This document shows positions 1 through 13,200 of a stretch of 64,000 bases of DNA, one piece after another. Source of the DNA: Wuchereria bancrofti (taxonomy: Eukaryota > Nematoda > Chromadorea > Rhabditida > Onchocercidae); NCBI GenBank assembly GCA_005281725.1, contig SSBO01000001.1, positions 7,486,399 through 7,550,398 of the forward strand, written 5' to 3'. Each line of letters begins with the position of its first letter. Positions within the stretch are counted from its first letter, which is position 1. The notes below the pieces were generated by a model. That model was not told the origin of the DNA and did no database searches. It saw only the letters and a program-made list of their open reading frames with translations. Position numbers and translations under genes: made by a program.

Positions 1-3000
1 TAATTAAAATGAATTTGGTGCTGATGATAGAATCGAAAAACCGGTTCATAATAATATATAATATGTTGTAATTAAATATCGGTAAATAAAATATTCAGTA
101 AACTTTATATCCTTTTCTTTTTTTGACTACAAAAAAACATAATAATAATGACAGTAGTAATAATACAATTTTATCATAAATACAAATTTAATTTTATCTG
201 TAACACCATTACAAAAATTGAAATTAAAAACTGATAGAAATGATTTTTAAAATTATTGATGATAAAATTGAATGGAAGTGATAATATTTATATTGGATGA
301 TATCAATATATTTTTCCATATTGTAATTTTAAATTTTAGTAAATTTATGTTGCATTATTCGATATGCGATTACTTAAGAATTTGATTCAGTAATTAATAA
401 AAATGATTTACACATTATCAATGAAAAAAGGAAGAACTCAAACTTAAAATACTTTGAAAAGTGATAAATTTAACTTATTGAATACTAAATCAGAAAAGCA
501 TGAAATATTGCTGTATGGGTGAGATCAAAAGGATAATTGAAATCGTTCATCTAATTAAAATTTCGAGTCCTAAAAATTTAAATTTTGATCTGAAACGGCA
601 GTAAATAGCAGTGTACATCTTTGTTTTACATTTTAATTGACTAATAAATGATGGAAGAAAAAATCAGGCGGAATTTGCGAAGAAAAGGTGATCAAAATAA
701 AGGTCAGAGATTAGATCATTTAAATTTTCAATTTTTAAAATCATTCTTTAGATTTATACTTTCCTTTCCTCTTTCTTTCTATTATTTAGCAAATATTCAT
801 GAAATAAAAAGGAAACTTTATATTTGCAAATGTAAAAATGAAGTGATAAAATCGTAATTCAATTTAGTGAAATAAGAAATTGCAATGCAACGAATGATTT
901 TGTTTTAAATTAGTAAAAACAACGTTCTGTCCCTTAATCAACAATTAAATTTCATCAATAGAGGGATGAAAATGTTTTAAAGTTATTGAATTCAAAAACA
1001 AAACCAATTGAAATTTTAACAATCATTTCAACTTCCTCTGATAGATTTCACCAAATTTTCAAAGAAAAGAATTATAATTCACAGGTGTTTTCAAAAAAAA
1101 AGGCTAATGAAATATTTATTTTTTCGTTTTTTTGGATTTAGTAAACAAACAATAACAAACTGCTGAAAAAATATTGCCATTCTAAGAAACAAGGAATCAT
1201 AACAAATCTTTCGATTAAAAAGAAAAAATTTATTTCTAATTAGAAAGTTTTACTAACGAAACTAGACAATTTTGCACAAAATCAAACATTATGCTATATC
1301 ATTGATAGCAAATAATAGAGTATTAATTATATATGTATTGATAGGCAAATATTAAGATTAATTTATAGTGATAAAAAATTATTAAACACAATTGTATCAG
1401 TTTTCATTCATTACATTTCAATAACACATTTAAAAAATGCAAAAATTTTGATGTAAGATGTATTTCTTGTAATTTTTGATGTAAGAAATTAGTATTAAAA
1501 TTATCCAGTAGAAAAGTTATCAATTTTATTTCAAGTTTTATTTGAAGTCCATTTGAAGTTATCAATTTTAAAGCAGAAAATTACCATACATATTTGTTAA
1601 TTGACAATTTGTGACATTTTCATGAAATTGGATGCAGAAATTTAACTTACAAAAATGACAATAATATATTATTTGTATGTATTCAAAATTCTTGCACAAC
1701 AAATTATTTTTCGACTTATCGCTTACAATAATTTTTAAATTTTTGTACGAAATTTATGAAATTTTACATTTCATTTATCAAAAATATTACCAATTAGTTT
1801 TAAATTAATTAAAAAGTTTTATAAAAAGCGAATAAAAAGGCAAAAAAAGTGCCAGCGAATAAACTAAATGGAATGACTAATCAGTAGCATAAGTATAATT
1901 ATAAAGGATTTTTTTTGCATTAAATTGAGATTAAAATTTAAATTTGAAAATAATCATTCGAGTTTTTCTTTTCTTTGCCGCTTCTCATACATTCTTCATT
2001 TTTCATTTTCTGTTGAAGACATAATGTATTTTAAAAAAGAAAATTTAAATGGCAATTTAAGAGACTATTTTTGAAAAAGAAAAATAAAAGAGATTGTTCA
2101 GGCGTAAATGATAAAATTTTGTGATCAGTACTGCAGCAATGAAATCTTTAAAAATTTAAGTGAAAACTAAAGTTTTGAAACATTTTTTCAACCATATTTT
2201 AAATATAAACTGCAACTTTATCATCTTTTGTCTTTTGATAGGCTATAATTTGCATTATTATAATCAATTGGTCAATGATCAATCGATTGAATGTATTCTC
2301 TTAAAATTACTGGATGATAACAATAGTTGGTTTCGATATATCTCAACCATCTAATCATGACTGATTAACCTGAGAGAATATTTGCTTTTCATTTTTTATG
2401 CTACAGGTTTTTGAATTTTAAATTATTTAATAAGTTTTTGCTAAGTTTATTTGTTAATATAGTAATGAAATTAGGCTTGGACTGAACTATGTTCGCTGAG
2501 AATTTGTAATCACATTAAGTAATATAATTATTGCTATAAAAATGATAAATAAAGTGATAAGCATGTTTGCTTAGTGATATTCTTGGTAAACCATAAATTT
2601 TATTGATATTTTTTGAAAACATATGAATTTATTTTGGCAAATACCAGCTATTATTTTTGCTTTGTGAATGAGCAAATATTTGATATCTTATTGATTATGT
2701 TCTATTCAATTAATTTAGAATTTAAATCTGAATTTGAATTTTAAATTAATTTTAGCAAAATTATTAACTATCAGAAGATGCTGATGTTTCAATTCAAAAT
2801 TGTTTCAACAAATTCTTCAATTTCTCTTTGTTAATAGATTTTTATATTTTTTAGAAAGAAATTTTAAAAATTTTAATTTCTTTATAAATTAATATATTAA
2901 ATATTTTCTTCATTAATGAATGTAGGAATTGAAAGAAAGAATGAAGCAAAAAAAGACAAAATTCAAATTATTTTAGCATATGATAACTTTTGCATTTAAT

Positions 3001-5593
3001 TAAAAAACAAAAATAAAGTAAGTGACTTGGTTGAAAGTTTAACTGACAGCTAATTAATATAAAATTAAGTTATATTCATATTAAATTAAAGTATAATTTG
3101 TATAGTAAGTTTTAATTAAGGGAAAAAAATTTCTTGTCCAGTTTTAGACTATATGTATGTGCATGTGTGTGTGCATTGATATACAGGAAATTATAATCAA
3201 GATCTAAAAACAAGTTTCGAAATTCGATAAAGAATAGGACAAGTTTTTTCTTTAAAGTCACATAATGCTCTCTTCTTCCACTTCATTCAATCGCTCAATT
3301 ATTTTTTTAAATCACTTCTCATTATTTTGTACGTATCAACAAAAATAATTGTAAAATATTAAATTTATCAAATTTCCGAATTTTTTGATAAAAAGCAAAG
3401 ATGTGAACATCTTTTTTTTTCGTTTTGAAAGAGATGACCATAAAATCTGAGTGGACAACTAATTAATTAGTAGTGTTCAGGTATACATGGGATTTAAGTA
3501 CTATCATAAGAAATAACTTGATCAGAAAGAATTAGCTACAACTAGCATATTAATAGCACTGATAATAATTAACAATCATAAAACACTCTAAAATTATTGA
3601 TAACAATTATTGATAACAATTATCAGTTTAATAAAATAAAATGATTTTATGCAAAAAAAAAGGAAAAGATGCATATTTTGGAATGTATTATACGATATCA
3701 AAATCTACAATGCTATATTTGTCGATTATATAAAAATTTTTCTGATAATACTTTATCATTTTCTTATTAACAACGCAGCAAGTAAATAACGCAATTCCCT
3801 ATAATTGCCATAAACTCTAAAAATTATGAAAATTCTAGATAATAATAAATAATAACATATTCAAAATATAAAAATTATAAATAACTTTAGAAAGAAAAAA
3901 TTTTTTCACAAAATTTAAATTTTATTAAATTTTGAAAAAAGAAAAGAAAAAGAATGACAGATATTATGTGATTTTCAAAACAAATAAATTCAAAATTATT
4001 TCAAAAAAACTCAATGCGTTGTCTACAATAACGATAATAATAGCATATTCAAACTGCGGAAATTAAGAAAATTATGGAAAAAAATTTTTTTTAAATTAAA
4101 AATTATATAAAACTTTAAAAAAGAAGAAAAGGATAATAGATACGATTATTAAATGATTATAAAAAATTTTTAAAGCAATTCTATAAGAAAAAAACTAAGA
4201 ACTGCAAAAAAATAAAAATAAAAAGGACGAAAAAATTATATTTACACAGTTTAGCATTATTTGCTCAAAAAAAAAGAAAAGAAAAACAATAAATTCAAAT
4301 GAAACTAAATTTATTAATAAGAATTTTTGTTGCGTAATAACAAGGATGAAAAATTTTAAGAGAAAAAGAAAAATGGAAGAATGAAGAAAAAGCAATTAAC
4401 TATCGCTGTTAATTGGCATTTTGTTAATGCATGCAGGAAAAAAAAAAAACTTCCCACTTCAATTTGCATCAATAATTTAACATTTATGACAACGATTGCA
4501 TGCTATCTTATCTTCCCTTTTACTGGATAATTTGGTCTAAATTAAGATGAAAAAGGAAATTAAAATTTAAGTAGGATGGAAAGAAGAAGAAGGAATAAAA
4601 ACACTTTAGGAAAAAAGAAAACCTTTCAAGAGATGAAATAAAATTTTCATTAGTATAACTGGAAAAATTTTATTTTACAAAAATTTATTTCGTAACTTTA
4701 TTGATTCGTCTTAATTTTTTCTTATCTGTTTTATGATTTACTTAATTCATTTAACATTCTTTTGCCTTGGAAATATTTAGTAAATTATTTGGAGGTTAAA
4801 TTTAATCAACGGAAATAATTCTTTTTAAGATGATAAGTTGCAATCGTATTTTATTAACAGACTGTCTAAGGAACAAATGAAAATAATTTTTATTAACATT
4901 ATAAATTTCAATTTCATTTGGTGAATTAATATGAAATTGTAAATTAATATAAAAATTAGTAAATTAATATGAAATTAATGTAAATTTGATCACCGGAAAG
5001 TAAATTGCTTGAATAAGATTTATTCTAAAGAGCCTACTTGAAAATGATCATTAAAAAGTTGTTATTTGAAAGTGTGACCTAATTCTAACCAAATTAATTC
5101 CACTACTAAGAGATTAAAACTTTTTGAGTGCTATCATCTGCTTATAACTGATATATCAGTTATTTTTCATGAAATCGAACATAAGTGATCAAAATTTTAT
5201 AAATTATTACAAAAAGCAAATGAAATCCTTTAAAATAATACGATAATTTTAAATTAAAAACCAAAAAAGGAAAAAAGATTCAAGAAAAAAACGAAAAAAT
5301 GAATTCGGATCGATTCACTGAATGTTATCATAACAAAAGAAAATTCATTTTTTCTTTTGACTAATCTAATTTTAACTTAATTTGTGCTTATTTATTTCAT
5401 ATTCGGTGTAAAGTTATACTATCATTCGTTCATTTTTGTTATCCTTCTCTATTTTGAATATTTCGATATTTCCGGAATTAAATGAACAGAACTCTTTGCA
5501 GACCATTACGCATTTTGTCATTTAAATATGCAATAATACAATTTCAAAAAAAGGCTCAAAATCTGAATCCCAGCATACAATTTACTTTTAAAA
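1..5593. other. AT-rich intergenic sequence, no recognisable gene
   Basis: Very AT-rich sequence with long A and T runs. The only open frames are short (under 75 codons), low in complexity and lack splice context. One patch of alternating purine and pyrimidine lies near 3155-3170, and a short GATAACAATTATT direct repeat near 3597-3625. This region lies downstream of the minus-strand gene at 5594-8561, so part of it next to 5594 may be that gene's 3' UTR. Confidence 0.6.
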
Positions 5594-8561
5594 TTACACA
5601 ATAGCATAAAATATGCCGAATTGTTCACTAAACTGTAATTTATTGATTTATAATTTTTTCTTGTTATTCATAAACTTAATTAGCTAATATCCAATAAATA
5701 TTTTTATGATAGTAATAATGACGATAATAATGATGATAATTAATAATAAAATAATAATAATGATAATAACAATAACTTACTGCATCTGTTTCATACTGAA
5801 ATACACCGTTAATTTCTAGTACGCGTACTATTTCATCTGGAAAAGAAAATAAAAATAAATTAAATTCCAGAAAAAAATTCTTGAAAAATTTTTTAACCAT
5901 TACTCAGTTAAAGAAGTCATATTTTTCTTGTAGCAAAACAAAAACTTGTACTAAATTATTTGTTGTAATTGTATTTAATTGCAAAAATTGCGCGTTATGA
6001 AAATTCAAATTCTTTTAAATCTATTTAAAAAAATTTTAAAACTTTTTCAAAAAAAACTTTCAATTTATTAAAACTAAAAAATTATTTGTAAAATGTAAAA
6101 TTAGTGAAAAAATATTTTAAAATTGATAATGAAAGTATCGATTAATTTTAAGCTTATTTTTTTGTTATACAATAAAATTTGACTTGTAACAGCATGAATT
6201 ATTGCGCAAAATGTTTGCTAATATTCGTAGAATTACTTTAAAAATTTTCTAAACCGGATAATGCTGATAGCTAATCCGGTTTTCTAAACAAATTAAAAAA
6301 TGATTTCGATGAAATTAACCTGTAAAAGCATTACGAAGATTAGCAGGAACACTTCGTCTTCTATTCTTTTCCAACTAAAAAAAATTCATTATAATGATAT
6401 CTTTTTTCTTATAAAAGATTACATTAAAAAGATATTCTTGAAATGAATAAATGATTCATTATGAATAATATAGAACGATCAAAAAAAAAAACTACCAATT
6501 AAACTTTATCAAAAGAAGAAATGAAACAATTTTAAATGATTGAATAACTCTGCACTCAGAACTTTATCAGTAGCTATTATTAAGAACAAAAAAAAAAGAG
6601 AAAATTGGAAAGGAAAAAAAAAAACGGAAACCGTATGTTGACGATTACGTTGCTGCCTTATTGGCGTACGTGTTGTTGCACGTTCAGCAGCAAATTCAAC
6701 TTTTTGTTGTTTAAAAATATCATTGTAATTATCACTCATTGTTGTATTCATAAAAGAATGATTGTTATTAATTGGTTTAGAAGAGGCGGTTATTGTTTGT
6801 AAAATCTGAAACGGCAAAATAACAACAACAAAGAATACTAATATAATCATAATAAAATAATACTGATTTTAATTTAATGTTTTTAAATTTATCTTGTCAT
6901 AATTTTAATCTATGATACTATTTTGCAATAGGGTGGAAAGAATTGTCTTTTTTTTCTAAATTACTAATGAAATAAAAAACAAATTTTTTAATTTTTCAAT
7001 TTTTTTTCCTAAATTACTAACAAATATTTTTTCAAAAAAATTTTTAGAAAACGTTGAAAAAAATGATAAAATAGAGGAATAATTTATGAATGAATTAGAA
7101 ACAAGCAGAAAAGGATCGAATTTAAATTACATTCATGCATTTATATGTTATAAATGATTGCATTTAATATATCCCACATGACAGAAATGATTGATAAAAC
7201 AGGTTTATATTTGAATAAGTAATTCAAATATTAGATTAAATCTTTGATTGAATAGATTTAAACCACAAATTTTAACTCACTCAATTCATTGTACTTTTAT
7301 TATTATTATATACTATCATTATCATTATTATCACTATTATTTATCGTCATTATCTTTCTGTTATTGTATGATCTGAAATTTTAAATTCAAATCTTTTCAT
7401 TTAATACTTATTTATACATGATAGTAGTCTAAGTTTTGCATAATTTTAATATATTGCATTTCAATTAATGAAATATCAATTCGTTACATTTCAGTTGATG
7501 AATATAATATAATGAAGCTTAGTAATTAGCCAAAATGAAACAGCCTGTTAACTTAAATTAAATTTCATATTATTTTAGTTTAATACTGTTGAGAAATTCT
7601 ATAAGTGGTGCAATGTTTGTTTGTTTATTTAAAATTAATTATTTATATATATGCATTAAAGAACAAATAGCCTTTTTCGATTGTTGCTCATTTTCCAGAT
7701 CTGACTCGGATGTTCCGGAACCATAACCGGATGATTCTTTCGAATTTGTATATTGTTTCGAACTGTTCCAGCTTATATCCTCATTTTCTCCTGGTTGTTG
7801 CTGTGATGAATGCTAAAATTTATCATCCAAAAAAAAATCATTCCCTCTTTTTCTTTTTCTACCATTTATTCTACAATGCAACATTGAATTTCACTTAATT
7901 AACGTTCAATTTTTTAAAACTGTAAACTTTGAAAAAAAAAAGTGCAAATAAAATCTTCAAATAGAGGAAATCTAAATGGATAATAAATAATCCCAGAAGC
8001 TGTAACAGTTTCAGAGATAACTGCAGTAATTCCTGAAATATTTAGAGGAATAATTTGTTTACTCATAAATTGTATTATCGTTTGATATGATATTATTATC
8101 ATTTAATTTACCTTAAATGGGTATGTTGCTTCGATGACATTCTGAGTTGAAGAGGGATAACAATTTGTAGTTGTGACAGGATTAGATGGTAGAAGATTTG
8201 ATGATGTTGCTATTTCGGATGCTGTAGATTTCCACACTGATTGCTGACAAAAGTTAGATTTGAAAGATTTGTCAAGTTTTGCTGAATAACCCGGATAGAG
8301 TGGTGGTGTCCAGAGTAAGCTTGATAAGCTACGATTTCGTAGTCGACGTTCAGCAATGGATAAATGAAAGCAATCATTTTTAGCTATTGTAGCATTTGAT
8401 ATTGGCAGTGATGTATTCATCCAGATATGAATTATCTGAAAAGTTTCTCAACATTTTTCAATATTTGTAGCAATTCCGGAAATAATAAAGTTTACCTCAA
8501 AAAGAAAAAAGAGAAAAACCAATGATGAAAAAGAAAATAAAAATGAATTAGAGTGAGACAT
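5594..8561 (-). CDS. unidentified multi-exon gene, putative secreted glycoprotein
   Basis: Product not recognised. Model in transcript order: 8561-8496, 8435-8112, 7812-about 7672, 6805-6632, 6374-6320, 5836-5781, 5632-5594 (stop TAA), about 284 aa. Exon 1 encodes M-S-H-S followed by a Phe/Leu-rich run, a typical signal peptide of about 22 residues. The chain has six N-glycosylation sequons (N29, N36, N56, N146, N192, N197), only three cysteines, a Ser/Gly/acidic tract (SSGYGSGTSESD) in exon 3, and an Arg-rich segment (RTPIRQQRNRQHT, then LEKNRRRS) across exons 4 and 5. Phases match at every junction. Donors and acceptors of exons 1, 2, 4, 5 and 6 are canonical. The weak points are the end of exon 3, where no GT fits and a GC donor (AAG then GCTATT) is the only in-phase choice, and the short last exon, chosen only by an acceptor and an in-frame stop. 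The last coding intron holds an ATA/ATG-type microsatellite (5707-5775). The gene may have fewer or other exons. Confidence 0.55.
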
Positions 8562-10171
8562 CGAAATAATGATTAAGTTGTTTTTAGGCTTTTCTAGACC
8601 GATTAATTAATTACATTTCTTCACTTGTGGTAACATTTTTTTCAATACAACAAATAATGCATCCAAAATAATAATTACAAATTTCAAATTTTATCATATG
8701 CAAAAAAATTCAAAGAAAAATTCAATCAAATAAGTGTGAAATAAATGATCACATGTTAATTTGCATTTTGTTAATAATCATTTCCTTTTTATTATAAATT
8801 TTTATGTGTGAATAATTATTTGCGAAATTTCAATTTAATTTAAATAACGAAACAAGGTGACTTTTCCTAATAAATCAAGAAAAAAATAAAATAACATTCT
8901 TTTAATGATTTTTTTAATGATGCAAAAGTAAACTTTCAGCAAATGAAGAAATTTCATTCATTTTTGCTTGTTTTTCCATTATGTGAAAGTAACAAAAATA
9001 GCTTTTATCTAAAATTAAATTTGTTATTTTTCCTGAAGCCATTCGTAATTCCCAGAAGCATCTTAAAATGCTTTTGTTTCGATTATATTTGTCACAATTA
9101 TTTTTATCTTGAAAAAATGACACATTATTTTTAAATAAAAAATTTCATTTGGATTTTGTTAATTCAAGCAATTTGATTAATTTAAAATGAAATTCTGAAA
9201 TGTTCGAAATGATTTTTGTGTTTTGTTCTTTTTCTTTTAAAATCCAAATTTTGTGGAATAATTTTTCGGATGGATCTGATCAATTCTTTTTCTTTTTTTA
9301 ATGTCTGAATTATCGTGCTATTAATCCAAAAATATCTCTTAATTTTTTTTTTTCATCATTCTGTCAAAATAAAAATTCATTGAAATTCTTTGCTGCGTTA
9401 GTGAATTTTAATTTAAATTTCAACTTAGTACAATTATGAAAAGATATATGAATGGTGCAAATTTTTGACTTCATATTAATTTTTGCAAATTCTAGCAAAA
9501 AAATTCGCTTCTAGCGAATTCCATATTGCTTAAATTATATTAGCCTAAAAAATGGACGAAATTTTTAATAATTGTGTTTTGATTCAAATCAATTAATGTG
9601 AAACTAATAGTCAAAGTATTTCTCATGAAAGAATCTATAAAATAAGAAAATTAAGTTAAGAGCGGAAGTTTTTATCTTTGATTTAAAAAATGTGCTAAAT
9701 ATTTGAGATGAAACACTCTATTAAGTTAGAACAGAAAATATTTTAAAAGAATAAATATAAATATATTCAAATGTTAGAAAATGAGATTATCCAAACATCC
9801 AAAAAAAGAAAATATCAGTCGAACAATAAGCTGCTGGAAAAATGGCACTAATTAGTTAGCAAATAATTAGACACACATTCATTACTTATTTAGCAATTAT
9901 TAATTCTTTTAAGATTAAATTTTAAATTAACGAAATGATGTTTGTGATGAAAAATATTTCTTTACAACTGATACTATAACCGATTAAATGTTTCAAAACT
10001 TTGGTTAATCGCTTGAAATTGTCACCTTATCAGCAATTCTTGTTTTCTTTAATCTTTCTGAGAATGCTTAATTTTACACAATTACCATATTTCTCCCTCC
10101 TTCCTTTCTTTTTTCTTTTACTTCCTTTTAATATTTCTTGTTAGCTTTTGTTTTAACTGTAATGATAGCCT

Positions 10172-10257
10172 ATTGCAGCACGCAACTAATATTGTAGCAC
10201 GGGGTATACTGTAGCATAAGAATATTGTAGCGCAGAGGGTACCGTAACATGGTATTT
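10172..10257. repeat. five degenerate ~17-bp tandem units
   Basis: Five consecutive units of 16 to 19 bases share a core A-Y-Y-G-Y-A-R-C-R-Y. They begin at 10172 (ATTGCAGCAC), 10191 (ATTGTAGCAC), 10208 (ACTGTAGCAT), 10224 (ATTGTAGCGC) and 10241 (ACCGTAACAT). The block is noticeably richer in G and C than its surroundings. Confidence 0.6.
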
Positions 10258-13200
10258 AAGGAAGTTACGACAAAAAGAAAAAAAAATTTTAGAAACTTGA
10301 AAAATAAATGGAAGTGTTACTGCTAGATAATTACAAAATCACATCATTTTTCCAAATCTAACTCATTCAATCTAACTTCATGAAGCAACAAACTTTATCA
10401 CAACTAATAAGACATAAGTTTTAAATATTAGAATTATATCTAAAATAAAACTAGTTAAACGACATTTTAATTTATTTATCCAAATGTTTAGTAAATTATT
10501 AAAAGAAAGAAAAACGATACTTGATATCTTTTTAAAAAAAATTTAAAAAGCTATCAAAAATTTGAATTTTAAAACTGCCTATAGCTAGGTTTTTAAATAT
10601 TTCCAAGTGAAGAACTAAAAAAAGTCGTTTATAGCAAATGATTTTTTTTTTACAAAAAAATCTAAAGAAAACATTGACTAGAATTATTTCAAACAATGTT
10701 ATCAACTAATTTTGAGCATGAAAAATCTACAAAAGGTCCATGTCGTTTATTGAAAAAGAGGTAAAGAAAAAGTGGATAATAACGTCTAATCTTGTTAAAT
10801 ATGCTAATTAAGATTGAAATCTTCGTGCATATTTAATGAGAAATAATGAGATATTTGACTGAAAATCTTTGGGAATTTTTAAAATATCTTCTATCACTCG
10901 TACACATTTACATACACAAATATACTAACTATTTACTACTAACAAACACCCAGTTTTCATCAAATTTCATCGATGTCAGCAAACATAACAATTTTACCGC
11001 AATGAAATTTATTCAAATAACACTGATTGTATTCAAACTGAAATTTCTTACCATTACCACGGATTTACCGAGTTAGTATTGGCAAGTCTTTTGCATTAAA
11101 TTAGTAAAAGATCATATTCGATTTAAAGCAATCGTATGATTGATCGATTATGCTGAGCAACGTTTATATTTCCTTTTCTTTTAATATATAGATTAAAATT
11201 AATTTCTAATTACTAATAATTTTTGCTTCCTATTCAATTTTTATTTAAATAATCTGAAAATGGAAATATATATTTAATAATTATTATTAAAAAATTTCTA
11301 TTTACTAGTAACAAACACCCATTCACATATACATATATACGCATGCATACACAAACGTGCAAACAGACGTCACACTCAAATTAATTGTATTTTTTTATGA
11401 TAAAAATAAACTTTCGAATAATTAAGTATTTACTGAACAATCAAATATTGCTAGAAAAGTTTCGATGTGTACGAAAAAAAAAGAGAAAAGGACAAACTAA
11501 CAGAAAAAGAAATAAATTTAATTTAAAAAATATAATTATTAATATGCAAATCACAAATTTAGTTTTTTAAAATAAAAATATAGAAGGCAGTGAAGAAAAT
11601 GATGCATGAAAAGAATATTGTTTCGAAAAATATGCGACTAGTAGGTATGAAAATAATTGAAAGATAATAAAAATAAGACTTTTGAAATAATTTTGTTTGT
11701 TATAAAATAGCAAAATTTTACCACTAAAAAATCAATTTAACCAAGGAATAGATTGATATCACTGTAAAATTCAATGAAGGATACATTCTATTAGATAGTA
11801 TTCCACTGCAATTTTTGCATAATTATTAAATCGTACATTACTACTCATGATTTATTATGATCATTATTTTGATTAGTCATCAAATCATAATTAAACTTAC
11901 ATTTGATGCGACAGCATTGTTTCTAATTTTTTTTTTACTTCTGTGGAGAAAAAAGGTTACAATAATGATTATTACAGATGAAATTTTCTAATCAACAAGT
12001 CATTTCAAATTTTGCGGTTTCAAAAAAGTAAAAAAAGGAGTGGAATTGTCATGTCAGCAATAATTAGAAAAGATATAAAAATTAGATTAGCTTGCTGTGA
12101 CAAAGCGATACACAAATAATGCAATAATTTACTAACATATTATATCAATTTTGTAGTTAATAATTATTTTGAGCTACCAAAATCGAATTAGTATTTCCTA
12201 AAGATCTTTTTGAGATAATACAGGTATTTTTTCGAATCAAATTTAATTCGTAGATATGAAAAATTTGATTTTCCTATTTACTTTTTAACATCCTCTTAAA
12301 TTTATTAACACAATAAATTATCGATTTTTCAAAATATCCCTTGGCAATTAATTACAGCTTTTTTTGGGGAAGAGGAGGGAGTAAGAAATAAGGAATTGTG
12401 AAAAATTACATTTAGTTGAAATTGACATTTTTTTTTCGTAGGCAAAATTTTTTCTTTTTCTTTCTCTCTTTCTCCCTAAAAGCTTTAGGGAAGGAAACTA
12501 AAAAAAGAAACAGAAATTGTCACATTTCAGTTTTTTCCGAATTTTACTAAGTCACAGGAGAGGTTAATTTTTCTAATAAAAATCAGTTGGGGAAGCAATA
12601 GAAAAGCGGAGAGAATGAAAAAAAAAAGGAAAGAAAAATCAAAAATTTGAATGAAACGTTGGGTCGAAAATAGAAATAAATTATTAACCCAATGTCTTGA
12701 AATAAATAATTTTTAGAATTAAAAAAAAAAATGCGATTTGTTCTTTTGAGAGTTAAAAAATGAAATAAAAAAATGAAAACACTCAGCATGTGATAAAAAA
12801 GCTGGAAGAAAGAAAGTATTCAGCCAAAAAAAATTGAATTTTAGGAGAAAAATGAAATTTATATTTTCAATTTATTATTCCTTTCATTTACTTTCTGTAC
12901 GAATATAATAATGTTTATACCTAATAAGATGTAGTAAGAAATTTTTTGCACCAGAACTGAAAATATTAGCAAAACTAAAAAATTAATAGAAAAGGAAAAC
13001 AAAAACTCTAAATTTACACTAAATGAATCTTTTTTTAATTGAATAGGAAAAATAAGTAAGGAAAAAAATAATTAATTATCTGATAAATAAAATTTGTCAG
13101 TTTCGCATTTCTCATCTCCATTCTTTTTCCATTTATTCTACTATCTCTTTTCTTGCTAATTATTTTTTGAAATCCCTTTTTCTGCTCCATTTTCCTTCCT

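Noticed and set aside
6605..6802. Plus-strand 65-codon frame
   Set aside because: Shadow of the minus-strand exon 6632-6805, which has matching phases and splice sites.
7914..8102. Possible extra minus-strand exon after TTTCAG at 8050
   Set aside because: No usable donor follows and the translation is a Leu/Phe-rich string. Joining exon 2 directly to 7812 keeps phase and composition.
8914..9123. Minus-strand 69-codon frame with mixed composition
   Set aside because: No acceptor or donor places it in a gene, and it matches no known domain.
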